64,000 bases of DNA, from positions 1 to 64,000 of the forward strand of contig JAGXHW010000028.1 of NCBI GenBank assembly GCA_024635995.1. Direction: 5' to 3'. Under the pieces are notes generated by a model. The model did not search any database and was not told where the DNA came from. It saw nothing but the letters and a program-made list of their open reading frames with translations. Source of the stretch: Clostridiaceae bacterium (GTDB lineage: Bacteria; Bacillota; Clostridia; Peptostreptococcales; Tindalliaceae). Positions 9,575 through 19,701 of this stretch are shown here, in pieces (position 1 is the stretch's first letter; each line of letters opens with the position of its first letter). The position numbers and the translations under genes were made by a program.

Positions 9575-10237
9575 TTAACCCAGTTGTTCGTTGAGGATTT
9601 CAATCAGTTTACGTGTCACGTCAGCGGTTACACCTGCACAACGGCTCTTTCTTTCAGGATCGCCATACTCACAGCCTTGAGCTTCCATAAACTTGTTTAC
9701 AGATTGTTCACAAAGAGTGCTTTCTGCAACGGTTGAGGGTAGTCCTAATTCTTCAGGCTGGTACATGGGGAAGGGCGTTTCCTTGTACCACTCAGACAGT
9801 TCATAAACAATTTTCTTCGCCTGGTCACCTTCACAGACTGCACCTGCACAAGCTGCTGCCACGCCGATACATCCGCACAAGCTTGCCTGGCCATAACCAC
9901 TGGCGGCAGGGATAAAGGCTTCTGTAGGAATTTGGTTGTAGGGGTAACCAACTTGTGTTGCCAATGTGCCGAAGAACCCTTCGGCTACGCCAACACCTCA
10001 GCCACCTTTTTCTTTGTAACCTTTGAAAGCGTTCTCTTCGGCAACTGCAGGGTCAACCTTTTCATAAGGCAGTGGCCAAGCATATGGCTCTGGTGTCGCA
10101 CTTGCGGTGGTGGTGGAACAGGCTGTCAAAACAGTACCCATGGTCCCTGCCATGGCCACGCCTGCCAATGTCACTCCAGCACCTTTTAAAAACTCTTTAC
10201 GTGATAATTGCTTTGTTTCCAATGTTTTCTTTTCCAA
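9575..10237 (-). CDS. Putative selenoprotein: exported C_GCAxxG_C_C-type redox-active protein (Sec at codon 80, TGA at 9998-10000)
   Basis: ORFs 10237-9998 and 9964-9575 are in the same frame, separated only by TGA plus 11 sense codons (GVGVAEGFFGT-L-). Composite: ...NAFKGYKEKGG-U-GVGVAEGFFGTLATQVGYPYNQIPTEAFIPAASGYGQASLCGCIGVAAACAGAVCEG.... N-terminus SRKEFLKGAGVTLAGVAMAG...LTAC (Tat-like / lipobox). SECIS-like hairpin directly downstream. Confidence 0.85.
9955..9996 (-). promoter_or_regulatory. Putative bacterial SECIS element
   Basis: Minus strand after UGA: GUGUUG...GCCGAA-GGGUUC-UUCGGC...CAACAC. 6-bp outer and 6-bp apical stem; apical loop begins 18 nt after UGA. Confidence 0.8.
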
Positions 10238-10523
10238 TTAATTCATCCTCCTTGCATATGTATTGTTAAAATTTATACTATTAAGCAAAAAAATATATCC
10301 GGTTATTTATAGATATATATTTAACGATATGATCATACCATAAGCATAATTACATATCAAGCTTTTTTATGATAGTATTTAATTTTTTTATACTTATTTA
10401 TACTTTCTTAAATCGATCCTGCGTAATCTTTGAAAACTTGATAGCTTGTGATAGTATTTTCAAAGCATTTTGCAGTCAGTGCATTTTTCATTATACTTTT
10501 TTTTATTAAATCCTGGACATGAA

Positions 10524-10562
10524 AAAACATGCTGCATTTTTATTATCAGCATGTTTTTTTCT
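10524..10562 (-). terminator. Terminator after polysaccharide deacetylase
   Basis: AAACATGCTG...CAGCATGTTTTTTT on the minus strand. Confidence 0.7.
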
Positions 10563-10598
10563 TATTTCAACTTGTTAATTGGATGACGAATCGCTTGT

Positions 10599-11777
10599 TT
10601 AATAGACCAGCATTTCATATCCAGCCATGTCGTCCGTTAAAAATTCCAACCGGTTTTCGGGAATGGCGATGGTCTTTGGATCGCCGTCACTGATATAGCG
10701 GGGTCGGCCTCCAGATTCAAAAGTGGCCAGCCAGTCATACATTCCCACATTGTCCACCTTGGTCTCGCTGGCTCTGATCCGCCTTATTTTATGGGGGTTA
10801 AAATCTTTATGAAATGGCGAGTGGTAAGGGTCCCAGCCTACTTCCAGCACAGCTTCATTTTTGTATGAAACACCTTCATGTTCTCCGGCAATCACAAAAG
10901 GAACCACCTCTTCATCCTTTGGCCTTGATCCGAAGGGAAGGGAAAAGGTGTTAACAATGTAATTATCCACATTGCGGTCCACCAGCATTTGGATGCGTGC
11001 CAGTTCCTGTTGCAGTCGTTCTGTACTGGTGTCGCCCAGGTGCAGGTGTGTCTCGGTGTGGTTGCCAATGTCCATACCATGCTCCACCAGGTAATTCAGT
11101 TTAAATTCCACCCAGTCTGCCTGTCCAAAAGGTGTGCCACCATTGATAAAGAAGGTGGCATGGGGTCTAAAATCCGGGTATTCCTCGTGAAAGGCCATGA
11201 GAACCCCCACGGCACTGTCTGGGTCGATGACCCATTCGCCTCTTTCATCTTCTATCATACTGAAATTATTATCATTGCCATCGTCGAAGGTCAGTACCAC
11301 AGGGGTTGTCCCTGCCGGCACGTTGATGTGTCCCCTGGCATAATCAATGAGACGCACAGGTCTGAAGTTTTGTTCGTAAAGTACTTCCAGATCACCACGA
11401 AAGTTTTCCGGTGTTCGTGACCATTCTTCTTCCGGTTCCTTCACATGATGGTACATCAACACCATCACCTGCCCCAGTTCGTTGGCTTCCACCTGGGCAG
11501 GGTCCATTCGCTCATACGAAGGTTCTTGCGTTAATCCAGGGTTTTCTTCCACTTCTTCAGAGCTATTTGCATCCACTTCATCGTTCTCTGGTGCTTCATC
11601 TTCTTCTTCCTGCGTCAAAGCTTCCTCTTGGGGAGCATCATTGGTAACGACCTCTTCTTCACCTTCAGAAGCTGCAGAGCAGCCTGTGACCAGTAACAAT
11701 AATAGCAGCATCAAGGCTGCTGTTATTGCGATTGACCATTTCAACTTTTTTCGGTTGTTATTTTTGTTATTATTCAT
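10599..11777 (-). CDS. Polysaccharide deacetylase family lipoprotein
   Basis: Lipobox LLVTGCSAA; VMVLMYHHV, VVLTFDDGN, HATFFINGG, IGNHTETHLHL (NodB motifs). Start set at ATG 11777 (MNNNKNNNRKKLKW) with upstream GGAGATG. Confidence 0.88.
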   Translation of the reverse strand: MNNNKNNNRKKLKWSIAITAALMLLLLLLVTGCSAASEGEEEVVTNDAPQEEALTQEEEDEAPENDEVDANSSEEVEENPGLTQEPSYERMDPAQVEANELGQVMVLMYHHVKEPEEEWSRTPENFRGDLEVLYEQNFRPVRLIDYARGHINVPAGTTPVVLTFDDGNDNNFSMIEDERGEWVIDPDSAVGVLMAFHEEYPDFRPHATFFINGGTPFGQADWVEFKLNYLVEHGMDIGNHTETHLHLGDTSTERLQQELARIQMLVDRNVDNYIVNTFSLPFGSRPKDEEVVPFVIAGEHEGVSYKNEAVLEVGWDPYHSPFHKDFNPHKIRRIRASETKVDNVGMYDWLATFESGGRPRYISDGDPKTIAIPENRLEFLTDDMAGYEMLVY

Positions 11778-11856
11778 GAAATCATCTCCAGCATCATGGT
11801 GGATTACCGGCATCTCAATGGATGCCAGTGGATTGTGTGTCAAATTGTTGTCATTA

Positions 11857-12603
11857 TCATTTTGTTGTCGTTCCTCTTTTATTGTTACCCCAGGGACAAA
11901 CCCTGAAACAGATCCCGCAAACGGCACCACGTCCAATATGCTGGTACTTATTTTTCATATGGTGGCTACACAGAGCAGGTTCCACCAGGGCTTCCCTCTC
12001 CAGTCCAGGCACCCAGTTGACGTTACCCGCCAAGGCTCCTGCCGGACAGGCATCTGCACAGATGCGACAGTCGTTGCAGCGGCTTTCTGTGACTGGCTCA
12101 TTAACGACCAGGGGCATGTCTGTGAGGATGGTGACCAAACGAACCCTGGGGCCATATGCCGGGGTTACGAGGCAGCTGTTCTTACCAATCCACCCAAGGC
12201 CTGCCCGGGTGGAGGCCATGCGGTGGGGGAATCGTCCCCGAAATTGTTGGTCTTTTTCATTAAGGCTTTGGGAGGCGGGAATGGCCATGGCGCTGTACCC
12301 CCACCGCTGAATCTGCAACATACCCTGTGCTGCTAACTGATCCAGCATGGTATTGATGGTACGGTAATGATGAAAATAGGTATGGGTGGGTCCTATCTCT
12401 TCTGTGATTTCATCAATGATCCGATCTGAGAGATGTATGGCAACGCTTACTGCCTGTGTCAGGTCTTTCAGTGAAGCAGGCAAAAGCCCGCTGACATCCC
12501 CCACGCCCACCAGGTCAGCCCCTGCTTCTTTCAGGAGCTTTGTCAGGGTTTTCATTTCAGCAACCATTTGTTTGTCTGTCACGCTTTTCTTCCTTCCAAT
12601 ATC
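11857..12603 (-). CDS. QueG-like 4Fe-4S double-cluster reductase family protein
   Basis: CNDCRICADACPAGAL...CGICFRVCPWG; RAGLGWIGKNSCLVTPAYGPRVRL. Confidence 0.8.
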   Translation of the reverse strand, partial: DIGRKKSVTDKQMVAEMKTLTKLLKEAGADLVGVGDVSGLLPASLKDLTQAVSVAIHLSDRIIDEITEEIGPTHTYFHHYRTINTMLDQLAAQGMLQIQRWGYSAMAIPASQSLNEKDQQFRGRFPHRMASTRAGLGWIGKNSCLVTPAYGPRVRLVTILTDMPLVVNEPVTESRCNDCRICADACPAGALAGNVNWVPGLEREALVEPALCSHHMKNKYQHIGRGAVCGICFRVCPWGNNKRGTTTK

Positions 12604-13895
12604 CATTGTCTCACACTGCCTAACATATACAAAGAACCTGCACAAATAACGGCACCCTGTTCCGGTGTCAGTGCTAATGCTTCCTCCACGGCTTTTTCAA
12701 TGTTCGGCTCAACAACCACTTTTTCCATTTGCTGGCCAAAGGTTTCCACAATCATCCCGCCCAGTTTTTCCGGTTCCATGGCCCGGGGGTTATCCGGTTT
12801 TGTGACCACTACCCGATGTACGTAAGGAAGAATGATGCGCAGGAATCCGCGCACGTCCTTGTCGACCATCATGCCGGTGAGAAAGGTCACCGACTGCTCC
12901 GGGAGCAGCATCTGTATGCTCTTGGCAAGGGTTCTGGCCCCTGCCAGGTTGTGGGCTCCATCCAGTATAAAGAGGGGGTCCTGCTGTAAAATTTCTAACC
13001 TTCCCATCCAGTGCACGGTAGCCAACCCTTTTCGAAGGGCTTCCTCCGGGATGAACAGTAGTTGTTTCTCTTCCAATACCTGCAACACCATCAGTGCGAT
13101 GAGACAGTTGTCCACCTGGTGCAGGCCTGGTAGAGATACGTTGATTCTATCATAACGCCGGCCACCCAACACCGCTGAAAACACCTGTCCGTGAAGGCTG
13201 CTTTCATGAACCACCAGCTCTTCCGCAATCCCTCTCACCAGAGGTGCTTTCAGAGCCTTCGCTTGTTCTTCAATGACTTCAAGTGCTTCCGGTTCCTGTT
13301 GACCCACCACCACAGGACAATGGGTCTTGATGATGCCTGCTTTTTCACCGGCAATGGCTGCCAGTGTGTTGCCAAGAAATTCCATGTGGTCATAATCAAC
13401 GGGTGTGATTACCGCTGTCAAGGGCTGGTCTATGACATTGGTGGAGTCACCACGACCTCCCAGACCTACTTCAAGTACAAGGATGTCCACCTTTACTCTT
13501 TCAAAATACAGAAAACCAATGGCTGTTACCACTTCAAATTCTGTAGGATGGGTCAATCCTTCCGACAGCATGGCATCAACTGCCACTTTTACTTCCGCAG
13601 TCAGATCGGCCAAATCTGCATCGGGAATCATCTCTTCGCCGATGCGGATTCGTTCATTAAAACGTTGGATGTAAGGAGAGGTGTAGAGCCCGGTTTTATA
13701 CCCTGCTGTGGTCAACACCGATTGCAGCATGGAACAAACAGAGCCTTTGCCATTTGTTCCTGCCACATGAATCACTTTCAGGTTTTTTTCCGGGTTGTCC
13801 AGTTTTTTCAGTAGGTTATTGATGTTATCCAGTCCCAGCTTACTGCCAAATTTATAGGTGCCGTGGATGTATTCCAGGGCTTCTTCATAATTCAT
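12579..13895 (-). CDS. folC: Bifunctional folylpolyglutamate synthase/dihydrofolate synthase
   Basis: VIHVAGTNGKGSVCSML, GLYTSPYIQRFNERI, EVGLGGRGDSTNV, LDGAHN. Confidence 0.93.
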   Translation of the reverse strand: MNYEEALEYIHGTYKFGSKLGLDNINNLLKKLDNPEKNLKVIHVAGTNGKGSVCSMLQSVLTTAGYKTGLYTSPYIQRFNERIRIGEEMIPDADLADLTAEVKVAVDAMLSEGLTHPTEFEVVTAIGFLYFERVKVDILVLEVGLGGRGDSTNVIDQPLTAVITPVDYDHMEFLGNTLAAIAGEKAGIIKTHCPVVVGQQEPEALEVIEEQAKALKAPLVRGIAEELVVHESSLHGQVFSAVLGGRRYDRINVSLPGLHQVDNCLIALMVLQVLEEKQLLFIPEEALRKGLATVHWMGRLEILQQDPLFILDGAHNLAGARTLAKSIQMLLPEQSVTFLTGMMVDKDVRGFLRIILPYVHRVVVTKPDNPRAMEPEKLGGMIVETFGQQMEKVVVEPNIEKAVEEALALTPEQGAVICAGSLYMLGSVRQWILEGRKA

Positions 13896-13930
13896 GGGGG
13901 CTCATTGCCTCCTCTACTCTAATTTTAATG

Positions 13931-16579
13931 TTACGCTTTCAATTCTTCAATTCGTTTTTCAAGTGTCCCCAGCATGTCCTGGAAGCCGTCTTTTTTCGCT
14001 TTTTCTTCCTCCACCAGCTTAGCAGGAGCCTTTTTCAGAAACCCTTCATTGGCCAGTTTACCTTCCACCCGTTTGATTTCGGAAAGGGCTTTTTCTTTTT
14101 CTTTCTCCAAACGCTGGATTTCTTTCTCAATGTCGATCAGTTCCGCCAGAGGAATGTAGAGCTCTGCCCCTGGAATGATGGTGGATACTGCCAGCTCAGG
14201 TACTTCTGTGGTTTCCTTCAGGAAGGTAACTTCTGCAATTCCCGCCAGGCTTTTCAGGTAGGGCGTGCCCGTGGTGATGACTTCCCGGCTTTCTTCCGTA
14301 TGTGCCATCACCTGAAGCGCTGCCTTGACATTGTGGGGTACATTCATCTCCGCCCGGATATTTCGGATGTTACGAATGGCTGTCATGAGATGTTCCATTC
14401 GGGTTTCAATGTCTGGCTTCAGGGCTTCTTCCTGTGCCTGTGGCCAGGGAGCCACCATAATGCTGCCTTCTGCGTTAGGCAGGGTTTGCCAGATTTCTTC
14501 TGTAATAAAGGGCATGAAGGGATGAAGCAGACGCAGGATGCCTTTCAACACTTCTGTCAGTAACGCCTGGGCGGTTTTACGTGGTTCCACCTGGTCGCCG
14601 TACAATCGTGTCTTAGTCATTTCAATGTACCAGTCGCAATATTCATTCCATGTAAAGTCATAGACTTTTATCAGTGCCAGTCCCAGCTCGAATTTATCCA
14701 GGTTGGCGGTTACCTCCTGGCGGGTACGCTCCATGCGCGACAAGATCCATTCATCTTCCAGGGCCAGGTTACCTGCCACCGCTTCCATGGTGGGCACCTC
14801 TTCCTCCAGGTTCATGAGGACAAAGCGGGTAGCGTTCCATAGTTTATTGGCAAAATTCCGTGCAGATTCCAGTTTTTCCTGGCTGAAGCGCAGGTCGCTC
14901 CCAGGGCTGTTGCCGTGGATTAGGGTGTAGCGAAGGGCGTCGGCACCGAATTCGTCGATGACTTGAAGTGGGTCAACCCCATTCCCAAGAGACTTACTCA
15001 TTTTTCGGCCTTGTGCATCCCGTACCAAGCCGTGGATCAGCACGTGTTTGAAAGGAATCTCTCCCAAATTCTCCAGACTGGAGAATACCATGCGAATGAC
15101 CCAGAAGAAAATAATGTCATATCCGGTCACCAGTACGTCGGTGGGATGGAAGTATTTCAGTTCCGGAGTCTCTTCAGGCCATCCCAGTGTGGAAAAGGTC
15201 CAAAGAGCCGAGCTGAACCAGGTGTCCAGGGCGTCTTCGTCCTGGCGGAGTTTTGTACCACCGCAGTCTGGGCAGGCTTCCGGTGCTGTTCGCTGTACGG
15301 TGATGTGACCGCAGTCATCACAATAGTAGGCAGGGATTCTGTGACCCCACCACAGCTGCCGTGAGATGCACCAGTCACGGATGTTGTCCAGCCAGTGGAA
15401 ATAGGTTTTATCAAAACGTTCCGGCACAATTTTAATGGACCCGTCCTTAACCGCTTTGATGGCAGGTTTTGCCAATGGTTCCATGTGAACAAACCATTGC
15501 TCAGAAGTGAGGGGTTCTACAGCGGTATGGCAACGGTAACAGTGTCCTACGCTATGGTTTCGTTCTTTGGTGGATACCAGAAGGCCCATTTCATCAAGGT
15601 CTTTCACGATTTGCTTACGGCATTCGTAACGGGTCATGCCCACATAAGGGCCGCCCAGTTCATTGATAGTGGCATCATCGTTCATGACGCGAATCTGTGG
15701 CAGGTCATGACGCTGGCCCACTTCGAAATCATTGGGGTCATGGGCTGGGGTGATCTTAACCGCCCCTGTTCCAAATTCCGGGTCCACATAGGTGTCTGTC
15801 ACAATGGGGATTTCCCGGTTTAGTATGGGAAGGATAACGGTCTTACCAACGAGGTGGCTGTAACGTTCATCCTCCGGGTGAACCGCCACGGCAGTGTCTC
15901 CAAGGATGGTTTCCGGGCGGGTGGTGGCAACTTCAATGTACAGGTCTTCATCTTTAATCGGGTATTTAACATGCCAGAAGTTGCCCATTTTTTCTTCATG
16001 TTCAACTTCTGCGTCGGAAAGGGAGGTTTTGCAATCGGGGCACCAATTGATGATCCGGTTTCCCCGGTAAATAAGACCCTTTTCGTACAGTCTCACAAAG
16101 ACTTCCGTAACGGCTTTGTTACAACCTTCGTCCATCGTGAACCGCTCCCGCTCCCAGTCACAGGAACTTCCCAACTGTTGCATTTGTTCTACAATGCGGC
16201 GGCCATAGGTGTCGCGCCAGGCCCAGGCTTCATCCATGAACTTTTCACGGCCCAGTTCCTTCTTGGTGAGGCCCTTTTCTTCCTTCACTTTTTCTACCAC
16301 TTTCACTTCTGTGGCAATGCTGGCGTGGTCAGTGCCGGGCATCCACAGGGCTTCATATCCACTCATGCGTTTGTAACGTATGAGGATGTCCTGGATTGTC
16401 TGGTCCAGGGCATGCCCCAGGTGAAGGGCACCGGTGATGTTTGGTGGCGGCAGCATAATGGTAAAAGGTTCTTTTTCCTCGTTGACTTCAGCGTGGAAAT
16501 AGTTTTTGTCCAGCCAGTTCTGGTACACCTTTTTTTCAAATTCCTTTGGGTCGTAATTTTTGGGCAGTTGGTTTAGCAT
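13931..16579 (-). CDS. valS: Valyl-tRNA synthetase
   Basis: 882 aa class I synthetase: [28 protein letters not shown]-terminal coiled coil. Confidence 0.97.
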   Translation of the reverse strand: MLNQLPKNYDPKEFEKKVYQNWLDKNYFHAEVNEEKEPFTIMLPPPNITGALHLGHALDQTIQDILIRYKRMSGYEALWMPGTDHASIATEVKVVEKVKEEKGLTKKELGREKFMDEAWAWRDTYGRRIVEQMQQLGSSCDWERERFTMDEGCNKAVTEVFVRLYEKGLIYRGNRIINWCPDCKTSLSDAEVEHEEKMGNFWHVKYPIKDEDLYIEVATTRPETILGDTAVAVHPEDERYSHLVGKTVILPILNREIPIVTDTYVDPEFGTGAVKITPAHDPNDFEVGQRHDLPQIRVMNDDATINELGGPYVGMTRYECRKQIVKDLDEMGLLVSTKERNHSVGHCYRCHTAVEPLTSEQWFVHMEPLAKPAIKAVKDGSIKIVPERFDKTYFHWLDNIRDWCISRQLWWGHRIPAYYCDDCGHITVQRTAPEACPDCGGTKLRQDEDALDTWFSSALWTFSTLGWPEETPELKYFHPTDVLVTGYDIIFFWVIRMVFSSLENLGEIPFKHVLIHGLVRDAQGRKMSKSLGNGVDPLQVIDEFGADALRYTLIHGNSPGSDLRFSQEKLESARNFANKLWNATRFVLMNLEEEVPTMEAVAGNLALEDEWILSRMERTRQEVTANLDKFELGLALIKVYDFTWNEYCDWYIEMTKTRLYGDQVEPRKTAQALLTEVLKGILRLLHPFMPFITEEIWQTLPNAEGSIMVAPWPQAQEEALKPDIETRMEHLMTAIRNIRNIRAEMNVPHNVKAALQVMAHTEESREVITTGTPYLKSLAGIAEVTFLKETTEVPELAVSTIIPGAELYIPLAELIDIEKEIQRLEKEKEKALSEIKRVEGKLANEGFLKKAPAKLVEEEKAKKDGFQDMLGTLEKRIEELKA

Positions 16580-16621
16580 ACAGGTTCCTCCTTATTTCTT
16601 TTTGTTGATCTTCAAGACATC

Positions 16622-16905
16622 AAAAAACCCTTCCATCCTGTATAAGGACGAAAGGGTATCGCGGTACCACCTTACTTTCGGCAGTCACCAGGGGGTGATG
16701 CCGACACTCTAACAGGGTAACGGCCTGTACCGTCTGAATGTACGCATCAGCACCAATGTCACCGGTTGCCAATTTCCATCCAAAAGCTCAGAAGCTACCT
16801 TCAGCAGTCAGGGTTCCAAAAAAGCCTTGCAGCCGGGGGCTTTTCTCTCTGGGGGATCTGCTCTGCCTACTCCTCTTCATCATTGCCTGATGTATGGGGC
16901 TTTCT
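16622..16905 (-). promoter_or_regulatory. T-box leader of valS
   Basis: Minus strand contains AAGGTGGTACCGCG (16660-16673 region), a terminator ACCCTTTCGTCC...GGATGGAAGGGTTTTTT, and a Stem I with GAAG-GTA-GCTTCTGAGC (candidate Val specifier GTA, 16796-16798). Confidence 0.92.
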
Positions 16906-16946
16906 TTGGTTCATTATATCGTACTGAAAAGGTTTGTCAATACAGA

Positions 16947-18476
16947 TTATCCAATGTGTTGGGTTTCCACTGCCTGCAAATGGTGATGATTGACCACCTG
17001 AATGGTTTTTACTTCAGGGTCTTCAGTTCCCTGAATCCATAATCCGGCGGCACGCTGTGTTTCAATGTACTTCACAATATCTTCCGTGATCATTTCACCC
17101 GGGCACAACACCGGAATGCCTGGCGGGTAGGCCATGAGAAACTCGGCACTGATGCGGCCAATACTGTCGGCCAGGACCATGGGTGTGGTGTCACAATGCA
17201 TGGCGTCCCGGGGGGACAGCATCAGCAGGGGAATGCGGGGCATTTCCATGAAGGCTTCCTCCGGGTCATGCAGTGTGATGGTGTTACCATAGGTGGCGCT
17301 AATGGCCTCCAGTGCTTCCACCAGCGCGTCCACCTGCTCCTGGGTGTTGCCCAGTGATAAGGTGCACAGCACATTGTACAGGTCGGATAATTCCGGTTGT
17401 ATAAAATAATCCTTCGCCAGGATCTTCTCCAGCTGCTGGCCTGAAAGACCCAGTTTCCGGCAGGTGATGGTCAGTTTAGCCGGGTCAAAACCGTGAAACC
17501 CGGGTCGGCCCATTAACTCTTCCCCAAAACAACTGAACCCTTTGATGGCATTGATGCGCTGACGTGCCTGACGGGCCAGGGCTAAGGTGTCATCCATCAG
17601 TTTTCTACCTTCCATTGCCATCTGCCGTCTGGCGACGTCCAGTGAGGCCAGTAAAATATAAGAGGGACTGGTGGTATGGAGCAGGTTCATGGCTGCCTGC
17701 ACCCGTCGGGGGTTTACCAACCCTTCCCGCACGTGGAGCATGGAGCTTTGGGTGAGGGATCCAATGATTTTATGGGTGCTCTGGGCACAAATATCGGCTC
17801 CGGCTTCCATGGCGGAAACCGGTAAAGCCTCATGAAAACATAAATGGGGGCCATGGGCTTCGTCCACCATAAGGGGAATGCCGTAGTCATGGACCACTTC
17901 CACAATGGTTTCCAGGTCGGCTGCCACACCAAAGTAGGTAGGGTTGATTACAAGCACCGCTTTTGCGTCCGGGTGCTGTTCCAGGGCCTTCTGTATGCTT
18001 TCAGGGGTCACATTCAGGGCTGTGCCTGTGAGTGGGTCCAGCTCTGGCTGCACATAAACAGGCACTGCTCCGCTGAGGGCCAAGCCGCCAGTCACTGATT
18101 TGTGCACGTTTCTGGGAATGATTACTTTTTCCCCTTCCCGCAGCACACTAAGGATCATGGCCTGTATGGCACCGGATGTACCGTGAACACCAAAAAAGGT
18201 GTGGTCAGCATGAAATGCCTCTGCCGCCAAGGCCTGTGCCGTAGCAATAGGGCCGGATGGATGATGCAGGCTGTCCACCTGCTCAAAAACAGTAACATCT
18301 ATGCTCATGGCATTGACACCAATAAAATCACGAAACTGACTGTCCATACCCTGGCCTTTTTTATGGCCTGGCACATGGAAAGGAATGGTTTCATTGTTCA
18401 CATACGTTAATAAGGCATCAAACAGGGGTGTTTCAAATTGGTTCAAGTTTTTCAACGGAGCATTCCTGCCTTTCAT
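16947..18476 (-). CDS. Orn/Lys/Arg decarboxylase family (fold type I PLP)
   Basis: TPLFDALLTYVNNETIPFHVPGHKKGQG, DAHG-like VDEAHGPHL, QSTHKIIGSLTQSSMLH. Confidence 0.92.
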   Translation of the reverse strand: MKGRNAPLKNLNQFETPLFDALLTYVNNETIPFHVPGHKKGQGMDSQFRDFIGVNAMSIDVTVFEQVDSLHHPSGPIATAQALAAEAFHADHTFFGVHGTSGAIQAMILSVLREGEKVIIPRNVHKSVTGGLALSGAVPVYVQPELDPLTGTALNVTPESIQKALEQHPDAKAVLVINPTYFGVAADLETIVEVVHDYGIPLMVDEAHGPHLCFHEALPVSAMEAGADICAQSTHKIIGSLTQSSMLHVREGLVNPRRVQAAMNLLHTTSPSYILLASLDVARRQMAMEGRKLMDDTLALARQARQRINAIKGFSCFGEELMGRPGFHGFDPAKLTITCRKLGLSGQQLEKILAKDYFIQPELSDLYNVLCTLSLGNTQEQVDALVEALEAISATYGNTITLHDPEEAFMEMPRIPLLMLSPRDAMHCDTTPMVLADSIGRISAEFLMAYPPGIPVLCPGEMITEDIVKYIETQRAAGLWIQGTEDPEVKTIQVVNHHHLQAVETQHIG

Positions 18477-18655
18477 TCATATCAAAATTTATAGATGCAT
18501 ATGCTCCTAAATATACGCTGTTTTTCCCAAAATAGCAATGATTATTTTCACTTTTGAGAAAATATCCCAAATGTAAGATTGTTAATCTTACACTACGAAG
18601 AAGATGCCAGTGTCCGAGAAGACCTTGGCATTGGTCAGCTCATTATTGTCTGTTT

Positions 18656-19615
18656 CTAGTACCCCTTTCTGGGGTCCACTACATTCATCATTTCGCCTTC
18701 CCCGGTTTGGTACACCGTCAGGTTATAACCGATGATTTCCATGGCTTTTTTCATGTACTTGGTGGATTCACCGCAAATATGAGGGGTAATCACCACGTTT
18801 TCCATCTTCCACAATGGACTGTCCTCCGGCAGGGGTTCCTGTTCGAAGACGTCGGCCCAGAAAGCCTTTATTCTGCCTTCCTGCAGCACGGGGATCAGGT
18901 CCGCTTCTTTCACGGTGCTGCCCCTGCCCATATTGATTAAGCAGGCTGACCTTTTCATTTGGTTAAGCAGGGTGGCATCCACCATATGCTCTGTTTCCGG
19001 GGTACCGGGCAGCAGGTTGATGATGTAGTCACTTTCACTGAAAAGCCACCCGATGTCTTCCATGCCCACCACCTTTTCCACATGGGGTACTGGTTTAGGA
19101 TTGTTTTTTAGCCCAATGACCCTCATGCCCATGAAGGCTGCTTTTCGGGCCACTTCCTGGCCGATGGTGCCCAGACCCAGAATGCCCAGGGTAGCACCGT
19201 TGATTTCTCCCTGATCTGACCGTCGGTCCCAGGTGCCTTCAAACTGCTGTCGCATGAAAATATGCACATTGCGGGCCAGCATCACCATGGCCATGGTGGC
19301 GTATTCCGCCATGTGAATCCGGTGAATGCCTTTTCCATTGGTCACCACAGCTCCCTGGGCTATCAGTTCTTCCAGGGGAAAGGCGTCGACTCCCACGCTG
19401 AGGGCCTGGACCCATTTCAGTTTTTTGCCTTTCAGTAGAATGTCTTTGTTGCAGGGTAAAGCCACCAGGATTTCTGCCTCCGGGATGATTTTTTCCAGTT
19501 CTTCCGGTTTCAGAACGATGTCAAGCTGCCAGTCCTGGGAAGGATCAAGGTATTTCTCAATTTCGTTTCGTTCCACCTTCAGGTATTTTGGGGCATACAC
19601 CACCATTTTTCCCAT
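18656..19615 (-). CDS. D-2-hydroxyacid dehydrogenase family protein
   Basis: LGILGLGTIGQEVARKAAFMGMRVIGLK, LINMGRGSTVKEADLI, ITPHICGEST. Confidence 0.88.
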   Translation of the reverse strand: MGKMVVYAPKYLKVERNEIEKYLDPSQDWQLDIVLKPEELEKIIPEAEILVALPCNKDILLKGKKLKWVQALSVGVDAFPLEELIAQGAVVTNGKGIHRIHMAEYATMAMVMLARNVHIFMRQQFEGTWDRRSDQGEINGATLGILGLGTIGQEVARKAAFMGMRVIGLKNNPKPVPHVEKVVGMEDIGWLFSESDYIINLLPGTPETEHMVDATLLNQMKRSACLINMGRGSTVKEADLIPVLQEGRIKAFWADVFEQEPLPEDSPLWKMENVVITPHICGESTKYMKKAMEIIGYNLTVYQTGEGEMMNVVDPRKGY

Positions 19616-19701
19616 GGTTTCATCATCTCCTTATTATTGAAACAATCCCCCAGGGTCAAGACACCTTGAGGGATCACTCTTGTTTATATCGTTTGCCACA
19701 C

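Noticed and set aside
15854-16576. 240-aa plus-strand ORF opposite valS, and similar long antisense ORFs (e.g. 13928-14563, 13191-13814, 11482-12336, 44442-45080)
   Set aside because: They are antisense to clear conserved genes, have no recognisable domains, and are rich in Phe/His/Cys as expected for reverse complements of coding DNA.
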